A stretch of DNA of 47,693 nucleotides from Beijerinckiaceae bacterium (GCA_025459195.1 JALORF010000003.1:1-47693), one strand, 5' to 3'. Positions 1 through 9,310 are shown, counted from the stretch's first letter. Notes: generated by a model not told the origin, from the letters alone. Translations and numbers: made by a program.

Positions 1-753
1 GTGACCGCGCCGCCCGGTGCGATCCGGCCACAGCCATTGCCGCTGCCGACGGTTCAGCCGCCGGCACAGACCCGGCAGCCCGGCGCGCCTGTCACGACGC
101 CCGGTCAGCAGCCGCCGCCTCCGGTGACGGCACCCGGCCTGCCGCCGCGCCCCGGTGCGATCGGAGGCCCGCCGGTGGCACCACGAACAGTGACGCCGCC
201 CCCGCTCAACACGCCCCAGACGCCGCCGGCAGCCACCGGCCAGCCGCCACGTCAGGGGACAGGGATTGCTCCGGCTGCGCCACCTGTGATCCGGCCCGCG
301 ACGCCGCCTCCCGTCGTTGCGCCGCCTGCGGTCACGCCGCCCGTCACTGCCCCGCAAAGGGCGGCCCCGCAAAGGCCCGCGCCACCGGTCGTTGCCCCGC
401 CGTTGCAGCCGCGCGTGGCGCCGCCCCCACAGGTTCAGCGCCCGCCGCCGCCTGTGGTGCGCCAGCCTCCGCCCGTGGTGCGCCAGCCGCCGCCGGTCCT
501 GCGGCAGGCACCACCCCCGGTGGTGCGCCAGCCACCGCCGGTCATCCGTCAGGCACCCCCGCCGGTCCAGCGCGCCGCGCCTCCGGTTTTCGCGCCACCC
601 AGGGCTGCGCCCCCACCGCTGCGCGCCGCGCCGCCGCCGCCACGGGTCGCGCCGCCGGTTGCGGCACCGCCCCGGGCTGCACCTCCTCCGCGGGCTGCCC
701 CGCCTGCCGGGCGTCGCCCATGCGGCCTTCCCGGTCTGCCGCCTTGCGCCTGA
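1..753 (+). CDS. Proline-rich protein, C-terminal part (5' end cut by window)
   Basis: The frame is open from base 1, so the visible GTG need not be the true start and the gene probably begins upstream. The visible 250 residues are almost entirely Pro, Ala, Arg, Val and Gln, with imperfect repeats of the type VVRQPPP / VIRQAPPP around residues 150-200, and a short Cys-containing end ([13 protein letters not shown]). No folded domain, membrane segment or catalytic motif is visible. Such regions are extended and disordered and often serve as spacers across the periplasm or cell wall, but no function can be assigned. Antisense and +2-frame ORFs over it reflect its GC-rich repeat composition. Confident as a coding region from the persistent Pro/Ala codon pattern; identity unknown. 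Confidence 0.6.
   Translation: MTAPPGAIRPQPLPLPTVQPPAQTRQPGAPVTTPGQQPPPPVTAPGLPPRPGAIGGPPVAPRTVTPPPLNTPQTPPAATGQPPRQGTGIAPAAPPVIRPATPPPVVAPPAVTPPVTAPQRAAPQRPAPPVVAPPLQPRVAPPPQVQRPPPPVVRQPPPVVRQPPPVLRQAPPPVVRQPPPVIRQAPPPVQRAAPPVFAPPRAAPPPLRAAPPPPRVAPPVAAPPRAAPPPRAAPPAGRRPCGLPGLPPCA
447..580 (+). repeat. Imperfect direct repeats encoding (V/I)(V/I/L)RQ(P/A)PPP units
   Basis: Units of about 24-27 bases around gtggtgcgccagcc(t/g)ccgcc recur five to six times within the proline-rich gene. They are in frame, so they change the length of the Pro-rich segment without breaking it. Confidence 0.6.
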
Positions 754-936
754 CCGCCTGAGACCATCGGTCATCGGCCTTGACCGCTGGCATGAGCCCA
801 CGGCCGCCCTGAATCGACACGGCAGGGCGGCCATGGTCGCGGTCTGCGCCCAAGGCAGGGCGCGTCTGCTTTAGAATGATTAGCCTTTGGGAAGAGTGGG
901 GATTATATCCGGGAAGAACGTGGATTTCCCTCGCCG

Positions 937-2838
937 ATGTCGCCACCTGCCAGCACCGCCCCGAAGCCAGCCGTCTCGGCCGCGTCGGGCGGGTTCGTCT
1001 CGACCTTCCGTGCCCTGTGGCCCTATCTGTGGCCCAAGGATCGCAAGGATCTGCAAGTCCGTGTCCTGCTGGCCTTCGCTCTGCTGGTCATCGGCCGGGT
1101 CATCCTGGTCGGCGTGCCCTTCTCCTTCAAGTATGCCACCGATGCGCTGAGCGCTGAACTGGCGAAGGCAGGCAGCATCGGCGTCGGCTGGCTGATCGCC
1201 GCGCCTCTGGCGCTGACAGCGCTCTATGGCCTGATGCGGGTCGGCTCGGCCGCCTTCATCCAGTTGCGCGATGCGGTGTTTGCGCCGGTGTTCATGCACG
1301 CGGTGCGCAAGCTGGCGCACCAGACCTTCGCGCACCTGCACCATCTGTCGCTGCGCTTCCATCTGGAGCGCAAGACCGGCGCGCTGACGCGGGTGCTGGA
1401 GCGGGGCCGCAGCGGCATCGAGGACATGGTCCGGCTTGGGCTCAACCAGCTCGTGCCGGTCATCGTCGAACTGACGCTGATGATCATCGTGCTGCTCTGG
1501 ACCTTCGACTGGCGCTATGTGCTGCTGCTCATCGCCATGGTGACGCTCTATATGGGCTTCACCATCAAGGCGACCGAATGGCGCATCAACATCCGCCGCA
1601 ACATGAACGACAGCGACACCGACGCCAATGGCAAGGCCATCGACTCGCTGCTGAACTTCGAAACGGTGAAATACTTCAGCGCCGAGCGGCGCGAGACGGC
1701 GCGCTACGACGTGGCCATGGAGAAGTATGAGAGGAACAGCGTCCGCGCCTATCAGTCGCTGGCGGTGCTCAACTTCGGCCAGGCGCTGATCTTCTCGATC
1801 GCGCTGACCATCGCCATGTGGATGTGTGTCGACGGCATCCGTTCGGGGCGCAACACCATCGGCGACTTCGTGCTGATCAACGCCCTGCTGATCCAGCTCT
1901 ACACCCCGCTGAATTTCATGGGCACGGTTTACCGCGAGATCAAGCAGGCCACGCTCAACATCGAGGAGATGTTCGCGTTGCTCGGGCGCGATCCGGAAAT
2001 CCGCGACAAGCCGGGCGCGCCGGCGCTCAGGGTCGCGGCGGGCGAGGTCCGCTTCGAGGATGTGCATTTTGCCTATGTGCCGGAGCGCAAGATCCTCAAG
2101 GGCATCAGCTTCACCGTGCCGCCTGGCAAGACGGTCGCCATCGTCGGGCCGTCCGGAGCCGGCAAGTCGACGATCTCGCGGCTGCTGTTCCGCTTTTATG
2201 AGCCCAATGCGGGCCGGGTGCTGATCGACGGACAGGACATTGCCGGCGTGACGCAGGCCTCGCTGCGCGCCTCGATCGGCATGGTTCCGCAGGACACGGT
2301 GCTGTTCAACGACACCATCGGCTACAACATCGCCTACGGGCGCGATGGGGCCTCCGACGAGGATGTGAAGGCCGCTGCCGCCATGGCGCAGATCGACCGC
2401 TTCATCGCCTCGTTGCCGGATGGCTACAACACCCAGGTCGGCGAGCGTGGCCTCAAGCTCTCGGGCGGCGAGAAGCAGCGGGTGGCGATTGCCCGCACCT
2501 TGCTGAAGGCCCCGCCCGTGCTGGTGCTGGACGAAGCCACCAGCGCCCTCGACAGCTTCACCGAGCGCGAGATCCAGGATGCGCTCGACAAGGTCTCGGT
2601 CGGCCGCACCACGCTGGTCATCGCCCACCGGCTCTCGACGGTGGTCAATGCCGACGAGATCATCGTGCTCGACAAGGGCGTGATTGCCGAGCGCGGCAGC
2701 CATGACATGCTGCTGGTGCAGAATGGCATCTATGCCGCGCTGTGGAACCGCCAGCGCGAGGTCGCCGTCGCGGAGGAGACCCTCAAGCGCGCTGCTGCCG
2801 CCGAGGAACCCAGCGTCAGGATCACGTTGACCAAATGA
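937..2838 (+). CDS. Atm1-type ABC exporter (fused membrane and ATPase domains)
   Basis: This is a 633-residue half-transporter: a six-helix ABC exporter membrane domain (about residues 25-330) followed by an ATPase domain (about 365-605). The ATPase has Walker A GPSGAGKST (404-412), signature LSGGEKQR (about 508), Walker B VLVLDEA (about 528) and an IAHRLST H-loop. The length and sequence style match the ABCB7/Atm1 family, inner-membrane homodimers that export glutathione-linked sulfur species or metal conjugates and support iron-sulfur or heavy-metal homeostasis. The ATG at 937 has only a weak ribosome site; no better in-frame start is visible. It overlaps the next MFS gene by ATGA, so the two are translationally coupled. 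The 656-residue antisense ORF is a shadow. The substrate is inferred from family only. Confidence 0.9.
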   Translation: MSPPASTAPKPAVSAASGGFVSTFRALWPYLWPKDRKDLQVRVLLAFALLVIGRVILVGVPFSFKYATDALSAELAKAGSIGVGWLIAAPLALTALYGLMRVGSAAFIQLRDAVFAPVFMHAVRKLAHQTFAHLHHLSLRFHLERKTGALTRVLERGRSGIEDMVRLGLNQLVPVIVELTLMIIVLLWTFDWRYVLLLIAMVTLYMGFTIKATEWRINIRRNMNDSDTDANGKAIDSLLNFETVKYFSAERRETARYDVAMEKYERNSVRAYQSLAVLNFGQALIFSIALTIAMWMCVDGIRSGRNTIGDFVLINALLIQLYTPLNFMGTVYREIKQATLNIEEMFALLGRDPEIRDKPGAPALRVAAGEVRFEDVHFAYVPERKILKGISFTVPPGKTVAIVGPSGAGKSTISRLLFRFYEPNAGRVLIDGQDIAGVTQASLRASIGMVPQDTVLFNDTIGYNIAYGRDGASDEDVKAAAAMAQIDRFIASLPDGYNTQVGERGLKLSGGEKQRVAIARTLLKAPPVLVLDEATSALDSFTEREIQDALDKVSVGRTTLVIAHRLSTVVNADEIIVLDKGVIAERGSHDMLLVQNGIYAALWNRQREVAVAEETLKRAAAAEEPSVRITLTK

Positions 2839-4073
2839 CGCTTGCCGCACCTGCCCGGTCAGCGCGCTCGTTTCCCCTGTTCATCCTGGGGCTGGCGACC
2901 ACGCAGATCCTCGGGTGGGGCATGACGCTGTATCTGCCCTCGATCCTCGACCGCCAGATCAACGCCGATCTGGGCGTCGGCCGCAACATCATCTATGGTG
3001 GCATCACCGTCATGCTGTTCATCGCGGCGCTGGTCGGCCCGCGCTTCGGGCGCTGGATCGACGAAGGCGGCGCACGCCACCCGATGCTGGTCGGCAAGCT
3101 GTTGCTGGCCGCAGGGCTGGTCGGCATCGGCCTGAGCACGGGGCCCGTCAGCTATCTCGCCGCCTGGGTTCTGATCGGCATCGGCACGCCGCTGTCGCTC
3201 AGCATCGGCTCGCTGGCCTCGGTCACGCAGAGCTTTCCCGAACGCGGCCGGCGCGGGCTCAGGGCACTGATGCTGTTCGGCGGGCTGTCCAACGGCCTGG
3301 TCTGGCCGCTGACCGGCTGGCTCGAGACGGAGATCGGCTGGCGCAATGTCTGCTTCGTCTATGCCGCCGTGCAGGGCCTGATCTGCGTGCCGCTGGCCCA
3401 TTGGCTGATCCGCGCGCCGGTTGTGCTGGGCCCTGACGATGCGGCGGCGCCGGTCATGGCTGCCGGCCAGTTGTCCGATGCGCAGCGCCGGCAGGGCTTC
3501 TGGCTGCTTGTTCTGGCGGCCGGGTTCAGCGGGCTGGTCTCATGGGGGCTGCCGCTGTTCTTCGTCGCCATGTTCCTGCAAGGCGGCATGGAACCGGGCA
3601 TGGCGATCTTCCTGGCCTCCGTGACCGCCTATTTCACCTTCCTCGCCCGCATGATCGACTTTGCGCTGGCCGGAAAGGTGCCGGGCGTGCGCATCGTGGC
3701 CGGGGCCTCGCTGGTGTCGCCGGTCGTGTTCGTGCTGATGCTGCTGGCACTGGTGGCCTTGCCGCCGGGCGCAGGGCAGGCCGCGCTGCTCGCCGTGGCG
3801 ATGGGGCTCTATGGCGTCGCGATGGGGCTGATCGCCACCTCGCGCGCCACCTTGCCGTTCGAGCTGTTCGGCTCGGGCGGCTATGCCTCGACGCTGGGCA
3901 AGCTCTCGTTCTTCCTCAACATGCTGTTCGCGGCCTCGCCGCTGTTGTTCGCCGTGATCTATGACGGGCTCGGCAAGGAAGCGGCGATTCTGGGCGGGCT
4001 GGCCGGCAGCCTCGTCGCCGCCATCGCTTATCTCAGGCTGGAGCGGCTGGTCTGTGGCGCGAAAGCCGCCTGA
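2835..4073 (+). CDS. MFS transporter
   Basis: The protein has 412 residues and about twelve hydrophobic helices in two halves with an Arg/Asp-rich cytoplasmic loop after helix 2 (RFGRWIDEGG), typical of the major facilitator superfamily. I chose ATG 2835, which overlaps the stop of the Atm1-like gene (ATGA), over the longer ORF-track start, because the upstream extension lies inside the exporter and the helix pattern starts at FPLFILGLATTQ. Several MFS proteins of this type move small organic anions or drugs, but no substrate-specific motif is visible. Coupling to an Atm1-type exporter might suggest metal or thiol stress, which is speculative. Confidence 0.85.
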   Translation: MTLAAPARSARSFPLFILGLATTQILGWGMTLYLPSILDRQINADLGVGRNIIYGGITVMLFIAALVGPRFGRWIDEGGARHPMLVGKLLLAAGLVGIGLSTGPVSYLAAWVLIGIGTPLSLSIGSLASVTQSFPERGRRGLRALMLFGGLSNGLVWPLTGWLETEIGWRNVCFVYAAVQGLICVPLAHWLIRAPVVLGPDDAAAPVMAAGQLSDAQRRQGFWLLVLAAGFSGLVSWGLPLFFVAMFLQGGMEPGMAIFLASVTAYFTFLARMIDFALAGKVPGVRIVAGASLVSPVVFVLMLLALVALPPGAGQAALLAVAMGLYGVAMGLIATSRATLPFELFGSGGYASTLGKLSFFLNMLFAASPLLFAVIYDGLGKEAAILGGLAGSLVAAIAYLRLERLVCGAKAA

Positions 4074-4177
4074 GCGGAACACGGCCGGCAGTTCCATGCA
4101 CTTGCCTATGGCGCGGCGGCCCTTTCCCTCTTACATGAAGGCCGAACGACAAGCCCGAACACCGAAAGCCGCCCCCG

Positions 4178-4876
4178 ATGTCCATCCTTGATTCCGTGAA
4201 GAAGCTGTTCGTTCCCATCCACAAGGAAGGCTATCCGTTCATCGCCATCGGTGCGGTGGCCACAGCGGTGCTCGGTCATCTGTGGTCGCCTTTTGGCTGG
4301 ATCGGCCTGATCATCACCATCTGGATCTGCTATTTCTTCCGCGATCCGGCGCGCGTCACCCCGCAGCGCGAGGGGCTGGTGATCTCGCCCGCCGATGGCC
4401 GCATCAGCATGATCGTGCAGGCCGTGCCGCCGCCCGAACTGGAGATGCCCGCCGAGCCGATGACCCGCGTCTCGGTGTTCATGAACGTGTTCGATTGCCA
4501 TGTGAACCGCTCGCCGGTTGCTGGCACGGTCCGCAAGATCGCCTACACGCCCGGCCTGTTCCTCAATGCCGAACTCGACAAGGCCAGCGATGACAACGAG
4601 CGCAACGCGTTGATCATCGATACCCCGGCCGGCCCGATCGTGGTCGTGCAGATTGCAGGCCTGATCGCCCGGCGCATCGTGCCCTTCATCAAGGAAGGCG
4701 CGGTGCTCGCACCCGGCGAGCGCTTCGGCCTGATCCGCTTCGGCAGCCGCGTCGATGTCTACCTGCCGCTTGGCGTCAAGCCGCTGGTCAGCGAAGGCCA
4801 GACCGCGATTGCCGGCGAAACGGTGATTGCCGACATCGGCTCTGCCGAAGCGGCGCGCGTCTTCCGCACGCAGTAA
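4178..4876 (+). CDS. psd: Phosphatidylserine decarboxylase
   Basis: This membrane enzyme decarboxylates phosphatidylserine to phosphatidylethanolamine. The 232-residue length fits the short proteobacterial PSD type. One or two hydrophobic helices lie at residues 18-50, followed by the conserved FFRDP segment, SPADG, a metal/His region ([13 protein letters not shown]) and RFGSRVD near the C-terminus. Family knowledge: the chain cleaves itself between Gly and Ser of this GS pair, and the Ser (residue 190) becomes the pyruvoyl cofactor. pssA, which makes the substrate, lies about 1 kb downstream in the same direction, separated by a minus-strand DUF3047 gene. Confidence 0.96.
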   Translation: MSILDSVKKLFVPIHKEGYPFIAIGAVATAVLGHLWSPFGWIGLIITIWICYFFRDPARVTPQREGLVISPADGRISMIVQAVPPPELEMPAEPMTRVSVFMNVFDCHVNRSPVAGTVRKIAYTPGLFLNAELDKASDDNERNALIIDTPAGPIVVVQIAGLIARRIVPFIKEGAVLAPGERFGLIRFGSRVDVYLPLGVKPLVSEGQTAIAGETVIADIGSAEAARVFRTQ

Positions 4877-4878
4877 AC

Positions 4879-4907
4879 CCTTCGCCCCGGCCTGCCGGGA
4901 GCGAAGG
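4879..4907 (+). terminator. Long GC-rich hairpin after psd (possible terminator without T-tract)
   Basis: CCTTCGCCCCGG and CCGGG-A-GCGAAGG form a roughly 12-bp stem with one bulged A and a CCTG loop, directly after the psd stop. No T-run follows, so it is either a Rho-assisted end or an mRNA 3'-end stabiliser between the convergent psd and DUF3047 genes. Confidence 0.4.
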
Positions 4908-4977
4908 CAAGCGCGACTGCGCGCCCGAGCCTGTGCGAGGCACGAAAGGGCCATGCCCCCCTGCCAGAAGCAAAGGG

Positions 4978-5689
4978 CTATTCCAGCCTCAGCCCCTCGA
5001 TGGCAGCGTCGATGCTGCTGCCGGTGTCATCGGAATCGGACGACACCGCGATGCCGACCAGCGGGCCAGGGCGCGCCGGGCATGCGCAGCACCAGCTTGC
5101 CGCTGGAGCCCATGTGCGGGCTGGCCACCACCGCATTGCGCGCCCCGTTGCCGCCCCAGACATAAACGAGCGCAGCACCGGACGCCCACCACATCGCCGA
5201 GGTCAGGCTCTGCGCGCCCTTGGCCGCGTTCGCGGCGGCCGCATCGCGCGCAAACACGAAGTAGAGCGCGATGGCGCGATCATCGCCGCCTTTCCGGGAC
5301 AGATCGGTGGCAGGAGGACCGCTGTTGACGCGCCAGCGCCAGCGCGCCGCCATCAACGGCCACTTGTCCTCATCAAGGCTGCGCCAGATCACGCTCACGG
5401 CTTTCTGGCCCTTGATGGTGAGCTGGTTCGCACCTTCCGCAGCAAAGCTCATCGGCGTCAGCGAGCGGAAAGTCAGCGGCTTCCAGCCCTGACCTTGCAG
5501 GCTCGGGCCAAAGCTGATCGGACCGGCAAGGACAGGCGAGCCACTGGCGAGCAGGCCGGCCACCAGACCTGTCACCAGACTTGCCACAAGGCTTGCGCCT
5601 GGCGCGCGGCGGGAGCGGGCGGAAACGGGGGAATGCCGGAAGCCGGACACCGGGCGGCATGGCGGTGGGCAGAGCGAGAGCCTGTTCAT
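4978..5689 (-). pseudogene. DUF3047 family protein, frameshifted near the C-terminus
   Basis: The minus-strand frame from ATG 5689 encodes a leader with a hydrophobic signal-like segment (SLVASLVTGLVAGLLASG) and then DUF3047-like sequence (WRWRVN, RKGGDDRAIALYFVF, SAMWWASGAALVYVWGG). It then runs into a non-family tail (GAPWPAGRHRGVVRFR) and stops at 5027. The expected ending, PLVGIAVSSDSDDTGSSIDA, continues in the neighbouring frame and stops at 4978. The frame changes around 5075-5090 in gcgcgccctggcccgctgg; skipping one base restores the reading. This is either a real recent frameshift or a sequencing error in a GC-rich run. DUF3047 proteins are exported and of unknown function. The gene sits between psd and pssA on the opposite strand. 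Confidence 0.75.
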
Positions 5690-5835
5690 GCTGCCTTATA
5701 CATCGCCGCGCTTCGGCCGGACACATCGCTTGCGACTTCGTGATCGCCGGTCAGGCGTTGCCATCGCCGGCCTTGCCGGCTTGTGAGCCCTGCTGCTTCG
5801 GATTACGGTGCGGCCATCGGCGAAAGGCCTGTCCA

Positions 5836-6729
5836 GTGAGCGATCTCTTTCCCCCCTTCCAGCCCGACCGGGACGAGCCCAAGAAGCGGCGCTTCAAGCC
5901 GATTCCGTTCCGGCTTCTGGCCCCGAACCTGATCACGCTGCTGGGCCTCGCGCTCGGGCTCACCGGCATGCGTCTGGCGATTGAAGGCAAGCTCGAACTG
6001 GGCGTGGTCTGCGTGCTGATTGCCGCCGCGCTCGATGGTGTCGACGGGCGTCTGGCGCGTTTCCTGAAAGGCACCTCGCGCTTCGGCGCGGAGCTTGATT
6101 CGCTGGCCGATTTCGTCAATTTCGGCGTCGTGCCGGCTGTCGTCCTGTATCATTTCGTGCTCAAGGACCTGAAGAATCTCGGCTGGATCATCTGCATCAT
6201 CTTCGCCATCGCCATGTGCCTGAGGCTGGCGCGCTTCAACGTGATGATCGACGATCCGGGCAGGCCTGACTGGCAGAAGAACTATTTCACCGGCATGCCG
6301 GCCCCGGCGGGGGCCGTCACGGTCATGCTGCCGCTCTACCTGCACTTCCTCGATGTGCCGGTGCAGCCCTATGGCGCGATTCCGGTGGCGCTCTATGTGC
6401 TGGCCTGCGCCTTCCTCACCATCTCGACGGTGCCGATGTATGCCGGCAAGACGCTGGGTGCGAAGGTGCCGCGCCAGTGGGTCGCCCCGATCTTCGTCAT
6501 GGTCACGCTGGCCGTGGCGCTGGTGGTGGCCTATCCGTTCGAGGCGCTGAGCCTGATCGTGATCGGCTACTTTGCCGCAATCCCCCTTGGCATCCGCGCC
6601 TTCCGGGCCCGCGAGAAGGCCGACCGCGAGGCTGCCAGGTTGCCGGTCAGCCAGCCGGTGCCCGCCACCGCCGCGGCGACCGGACCGCCGTCCCCGGCAC
6701 CCCCATCCAACGAGCCATCCCGGCCCTGA
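5836..6729 (+). CDS. pssA: CDP-diacylglycerol--serine O-phosphatidyltransferase
   Basis: This integral membrane enzyme joins CDP-diacylglycerol and serine to form phosphatidylserine, the substrate of psd. The full CDP-alcohol phosphatidyltransferase signature is present: D70-G71-x2-A74-R75-x8-G84-x3-D88-x3-D92, within several hydrophobic helices. I chose GTG 5836 (MSDLFPPFQPD) rather than the ORF-track start at 5581, because the upstream 85 residues are antisense to the DUF3047 leader and unlike the family. The result is 297 residues with a Pro/Ala-rich C-terminal tail. With psd it gives the phosphatidylethanolamine branch of membrane lipid synthesis. Confidence 0.95.
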   Translation: MSDLFPPFQPDRDEPKKRRFKPIPFRLLAPNLITLLGLALGLTGMRLAIEGKLELGVVCVLIAAALDGVDGRLARFLKGTSRFGAELDSLADFVNFGVVPAVVLYHFVLKDLKNLGWIICIIFAIAMCLRLARFNVMIDDPGRPDWQKNYFTGMPAPAGAVTVMLPLYLHFLDVPVQPYGAIPVALYVLACAFLTISTVPMYAGKTLGAKVPRQWVAPIFVMVTLAVALVVAYPFEALSLIVIGYFAAIPLGIRAFRAREKADREAARLPVSQPVPATAAATGPPSPAPPSNEPSRP

Positions 6730-6738
6730 GCCGGAAGG

Positions 6739-6771
6739 GCAGGGCCGCCTGCAGGGCCGCCTGCAGGGCCG
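6739..6771 (+). repeat. Tandem 12-bp repeat (gcagggccgcct, about 2.75 copies)
   Basis: Two perfect copies of gcagggccgcct are followed by a third partial copy ending gcagggccg, immediately after the pssA stop and before maf. The unit is noncoding here. Confidence 0.7.
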
Positions 6772-6851
6772 AAGGCAGGCGCTGGCGCATGGTTCACTTT
6801 TTCCCGCCAATCCCGTAAGCCACGGGTCGCATCAACAGAAGTGGACCGCCC

Positions 6852-7526
6852 GTGTTTGGCCGCCGCGCCTCATCCTCTCCGTCCCCCTCGCCATCGGTGC
6901 CCGGCTGGCGGCCCCTGCTGGTGCTGGCTTCTGCCAGCCCGCGCCGGCTCGCCCTGCTCGATCAGGCCGGCATCAAGGCCGATTCGCTGCTGCCGACCGA
7001 TATCGACGAGACACCGAGGAAGAACGAGCGCCCGCGCGATCTGGCCCGGCGGCTGGCCCACGAGAAGGCGGAAGCTGCCCTCGTCGTGACCCGCAACCAG
7101 CCCGACCTGACGGGTGCCTACATCATCGCCGCCGACACGGTGGTGGCGCTTGGCCGGCGCGTGCTGCCCAAGCCCGAGATCGTGGATGAAGCGGCCGAGT
7201 GCCTGAGGCTCCTGTCAGGCCGTGCCCACAGGGTCTATACGGCGGTGACGCTGGTGACGCCGAAAGGGGCCTTCCGCGAACGGCTGGTCGAGACGCGCAT
7301 CCGCTTCAAGCGCCTGTCCTCGCAGGACATCGAAACCTATCTGGCCAGCGGCGAATGGCGCGGAAAGGCCGGTGGCTATGCGGCGCAAGGCATCGCCGGC
7401 TCGTTCATCGTCAAGCTGGTCGGCTCGCACAGCGCCGTGGTCGGCCTGCCGCTCTACGAGACCCTGTCGCTGCTCGGCGGCGAGGGCTATCCTGTGCATA
7501 TGGGCTGGCTCCAGGCCGCCAACTGA
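6852..7526 (+). CDS. maf: Maf family nucleotide pyrophosphatase
   Basis: Maf proteins hydrolyse non-canonical or modified nucleoside triphosphates and are linked to septum control. The N-terminal substrate loop SASPRR (residues 27-32), the acidic AADTVVALG segment and the later [18 protein letters not shown] region are all present. The chain has 224 residues, slightly longer than usual because of a Ser/Pro-rich N-terminus (residues 6-17). The GTG start at 6852 has a poor ribosome site, and the true start may lie closer to the first beta-strand, though no ATG is available there. It precedes an acyl-CoA synthetase and then yacG, suggesting one transcript. Confidence 0.92.
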   Translation: MFGRRASSSPSPSPSVPGWRPLLVLASASPRRLALLDQAGIKADSLLPTDIDETPRKNERPRDLARRLAHEKAEAALVVTRNQPDLTGAYIIAADTVVALGRRVLPKPEIVDEAAECLRLLSGRAHRVYTAVTLVTPKGAFRERLVETRIRFKRLSSQDIETYLASGEWRGKAGGYAAQGIAGSFIVKLVGSHSAVVGLPLYETLSLLGGEGYPVHMGWLQAAN

Positions 7527-7565
7527 GACCGGCGGCGAAAGGCCGCGCCTGCTGGAGGTGAGCGC

Positions 7566-9089
7566 ATGAACATCGCCCTGTGGTTGCAGCGCACGGCGCT
7601 GGCTGTTCCCGATGCACCGGCCCTCGGCCACGGCCTTGGAATCACCGCCCGCTATGGTGCGCTGGCCGACACAGTGGCCTGCCGAGCGGCCAGCCTGCGG
7701 CAGCGCTTCGGGTTGGTGGAAGGCGAGCGGGTCGCCATCATTGCCGGCAACACGCCAGATTATGTCGAGGCGCTCTATGCCATCTGGCATGCGGGGCTCG
7801 CGGCCGTCCCGGTCAACGCCAAGCTGCATGGGCTTGAGATCGCCTACATCCTCGAACATTCCGGCGCGCGGCTGGCTTTCGTTTCCGCTGATCTCGAAAG
7901 CATGGTCGCCGGCCACGCTCCGTCGTCGCTGGAGCATCTGGTCCGCTTCGGCTCGGATGACTGGACGCAACTGGCTTCGGCTGCGCCGCTCGCACCCGTG
8001 CCGAGGCACAGCGGCGATCTGGCCTGGCTGTTCTACACCTCCGGCACGACAGGGCGGCCCAAGGGGGCCATGCTCTCCCATGGCAACCTTGCCGCCATGA
8101 GCCAGGCCTACGCGCTGGAGGTCGACCGCGTCGAGCCGGGCCATCCCATCCTGCACGCCGCACCGATGAGCCACGGCTCGGGCCTTTACATCATGGCCCA
8201 TGTCATGCGCGGCGGCATCAATCTGGTGCCGGAAAGCGGGGCTTTCGAACCCGCTGAGATCGTGGCCACCATGGACCACTGGCAGAACGTCTCGATGTTC
8301 GCCGCGCCGACCATGATCAAGCGCCTCGTCGCCAGCGGCGCGGCCTTCGCGCCCGGCGCCATCCGCACCATCATCTGGGGCGGCGCGCCGATGTATGTCG
8401 AGGACACGCGGGCGGCGCTGGCGCATCTGGGCCCCTGCCTTGCCCAGATCTATGGCCAGGGCGAAAGCCCGATGACCATCACCCGGCTGCCGAAGGGCGA
8501 AATCGGCGATGCCGCCCACCCGCGCTGGCTGGACAGGCTTGCCTCGGCTGGCCGCGCCTTCGCCTGCATCGAGACCACCGTGGTCGATTCCGATGGCCGC
8601 CACCTGCCGCCCGGCGAAACCGGAGAGGTGATCTGTCGGGGCGCGCCCGTGATGTCCGGCTACTGGAACAACGAGGCTGCCAGCGCCCGCTCTCTGCGCG
8701 ATGGCTGGCTCCACACCGGCGATGTCGGGGCCTTCGATGCCTCGGGCTATCTGGTGCTCAAGGACCGCGCCAACGACCTGATCATCTCGGGCGGCTCGAA
8801 CATCTATCCGCGCGAGGTGGAGGAGGTGCTGCTTGAGCACCCCGCCGTGCGCGAGGTCTCGGTGATCGGCCGCTCCGACCCGGACTGGGGCGAGGTGGTG
8901 ATCGCCTATGTGGTCGGCGAGGCCGGCAAGGCCGAACTTGATGCGCTGTGCCTGTCACGCATCGCCCGCTTCAAGCGCCCGAAGGACTATGTCTTCGTGG
9001 ACGCCCTGCCCAAGAGCAACTATGGCAAGATCCTCAAGACGGACCTGCGCCGCGCTGACGCCGCGCGCCTTGAAGGGAAGGGGTCGTGA
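7566..9089 (+). CDS. Acyl-CoA synthetase (AMP-forming ligase)
   Basis: This is a class I adenylate-forming enzyme that activates a carboxylic acid as acyl-AMP and transfers it to CoA. Core motifs occur in order: P-loop YTSGTTGRPKGAM (157-169), YGQGE, GWLHTGDVG, the hinge KDRANDLIISGGSNIYP, and the C-terminal catalytic Lys in PKSNYGKILK (K488). At 507 residues it is a complete soluble enzyme. GGAGGTGAG precedes ATG 7566. Its stop overlaps the yacG start region, so it is likely co-expressed with yacG. Chain-length preference cannot be read from sequence. Its place between maf and yacG is unusual and suggests insertion into a conserved housekeeping pair. Confidence 0.9.
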   Translation: MNIALWLQRTALAVPDAPALGHGLGITARYGALADTVACRAASLRQRFGLVEGERVAIIAGNTPDYVEALYAIWHAGLAAVPVNAKLHGLEIAYILEHSGARLAFVSADLESMVAGHAPSSLEHLVRFGSDDWTQLASAAPLAPVPRHSGDLAWLFYTSGTTGRPKGAMLSHGNLAAMSQAYALEVDRVEPGHPILHAAPMSHGSGLYIMAHVMRGGINLVPESGAFEPAEIVATMDHWQNVSMFAAPTMIKRLVASGAAFAPGAIRTIIWGGAPMYVEDTRAALAHLGPCLAQIYGQGESPMTITRLPKGEIGDAAHPRWLDRLASAGRAFACIETTVVDSDGRHLPPGETGEVICRGAPVMSGYWNNEAASARSLRDGWLHTGDVGAFDASGYLVLKDRANDLIISGGSNIYPREVEEVLLEHPAVREVSVIGRSDPDWGEVVIAYVVGEAGKAELDALCLSRIARFKRPKDYVFVDALPKSNYGKILKTDLRRADAARLEGKGS

Positions 9090-9310
9090 TGGGAACACCC
9101 GTCGAATTTCCGGTCCGGGCGGCGAGCCGCACCTGCCCGATCTGCTCCAGGCCCACCGCAGCAGCTTTCAAGCCCTTCTGCTCGAAGCGCTGCGCCGATG
9201 TCGACCTCAACCGCTGGCTGACAGACCGCTACGCCGTCCCGGTCGAGGAAGGCAGCGACCGGCCATCCGCTGACGAGGGCGAGCATGACGAGGGCTCCCG
9301 CCGCCGCTGA
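9089..9310 (+). CDS. yacG: DNA gyrase inhibitor YacG (zinc-binding)
   Basis: This small zinc protein of the YacG family is reported to bind GyrB and inhibit DNA gyrase. It has the four-Cys knuckle C16-x2-C19 ... C31-x3-C35 (CPIC ... FCSKRC), followed by the conserved ADVDLNRWL and an acidic tail. I use ATG 9089, which overlaps the upstream stop (TGATG); GTG 9086 is one codon earlier and equally possible. AAGGGAAGGGG gives the ribosome site. It lies about 155 bases upstream of tRNA-Phe, a common order in alphaproteobacteria. Confidence 0.94.
   Translation: MGTPVEFPVRAASRTCPICSRPTAAAFKPFCSKRCADVDLNRWLTDRYAVPVEEGSDRPSADEGEHDEGSRRR

Noticed and set aside
880-2850. 656-residue minus-strand ORF over the Atm1-like exporter
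   Set aside because: Low-complexity His/Gln/Asp/Arg-rich translation without domains, exactly antisense to a clear ABC exporter; a GC-bias shadow.
5581-5835. N-terminal extension of pssA in the ORF track
   Set aside because: It is antisense to the DUF3047 leader and unlike the family; GTG 5836 gives the expected N-terminus.
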